From assembly GCA_024643945.1 (NCBI GenBank), contig JAHELX010000104.1, positions 1 through 13,027 of the forward strand: a stretch of 13,027 nucleotides of DNA. The letters are read 5' to 3'. Positions within the stretch are counted from its first letter, which is position 1; each line of letters opens with the position of its first letter. Origin of the DNA: Anaerolineales bacterium (GTDB lineage Bacteria; Chloroflexota; Anaerolineae; 4572-78; NAK82). The position numbers were made by a program, and so were the translations under genes. The notes beneath the pieces are model-generated. The model was given only the letters and a program-made list of their open reading frames with translations, searched no databases and was not told where the DNA came from. Positions 12,863 to 13,027 of the stretch are shown in pieces.

Positions 12863-13027
12863 GTGACGGGCAACAAAGAGCATAAGGAGCAACATAGCGC
12901 GAATGTATCAGAGCGAAACGTAGGGCAAAACGACAGCTTACCCTACGACGCCCCTATCCCCCGCCTCCTATTGCTGGTTGTCTTGGCGCTGGCGAATGGG
13001 CTGCTGCTGGCGCCAGCCGGCAGCTCA
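12863..13027 (+). CDS. N-terminus of an unidentified membrane or secreted protein, cut by the window end
   Basis: A frame of 55 codons stays open from a GTG at 12863 to the last base. It is 11 bp after the thioesterase stop and too short to be listed as a closed reading frame. The product begins MTGNKEHKEQHSANVSERN, a polar cytoplasmic-looking stretch, then IPRLLLLVVLALANGLLLAPAGSS, a hydrophobic helix. That fits the first membrane segment of a polytopic protein (for example a membrane glycosyltransferase of the GT39 type common in such genomes) or a long signal anchor. Too little is visible to name it. The ribosome-binding site is weak (GGAAAAGAG), so the exact start is uncertain. Confidence 0.6.
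   Translation, partial: MTGNKEHKEQHSANVSERNVGQNDSLPYDAPIPRLLLLVVLALANGLLLAPAGSS

Overview
The window reads as a piece of a bacterial chromosome from an environmental, GC-rich lineage. My best guess is Chloroflexota, Anaerolineae- or Caldilinea-like. The grounds are an archaeal/yeast-type aspartate-semialdehyde dehydrogenase, a zinc-ribbon threonine synthase, a secreted protein with a long Pro/Thr stalk and a C-terminal membrane anchor, and abundant short tandem 'word' repeats between genes. This is an inference from gene flavour, not a phylogeny. Most starts carry a clear Shine-Dalgarno sequence, and several genes use TTG or GTG.

Left part (1-7.54 kb, all on the minus strand). In transcription order, right to left: a membrane-anchored extracellular protein (6372-7538); a DUF433 antitoxin gene with its own promoter and a perfect 15-bp palindrome at the transcription start (5923-6174); the decayed remnant of its DUF5615 PIN-like toxin (5734-5926); threonine synthase thrC; aspartate-semialdehyde dehydrogenase asd; a HAD-like protein with an unusual motif order (2106-3209); ribosomal protein S20 rpsT with its own promoter and terminator; and the first 458 codons of a tungsten-dependent aldehyde:ferredoxin oxidoreductase (AOR). 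The AOR gene has a consensus promoter and a leader of about 256 nt. An intrinsic terminator lies inside that leader, which suggests attenuation or a riboswitch. thrC and asd form an amino-acid biosynthesis unit: asd makes aspartate semialdehyde, and threonine synthase performs the last step to threonine.

Right part (7.70-13.03 kb, all on the plus strand). It starts from a promoter divergent to that of the anchored protein. It encodes an O-antigen ligase/polymerase-like membrane protein, a GtrA-family membrane protein and a GT4 glycosyltransferase, which together suggest cell-surface polysaccharide assembly. After these come an ornithine cyclodeaminase/mu-crystallin-family enzyme with its own promoter, a hotdog-fold acyl-CoA thioesterase, and the start of an unidentified membrane or secreted protein that runs off the window.

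The most striking signal is not a gene. At least eight loci carry short tandem repeats, mostly built from 7-bp units, with a different word at each locus (ACGCART, GTAGACG, ACGYTTT, GGGGGCT and a GGAATCAG-like 7-8-mer). Many are arranged as long inverted repeats. They sit on or next to stop codons, so they encode the C-terminal tails of ThrC, the anchored protein, the glycosyltransferase and the cyclodeaminase, and contribute the asd stop codon. Two more have entered reading frames without breaking them: the O-antigen ligase, and the glycosyltransferase, which carries three TQRALR units. They recall the heptanucleotide STRR repeats of filamentous cyanobacteria. A 27-nt GC-rich core is shared between the elements at 8.44 and 9.81 kb, and more weakly with the one at 12.3 kb. 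I saw no tRNA, rRNA, CRISPR array or insertion sequence.
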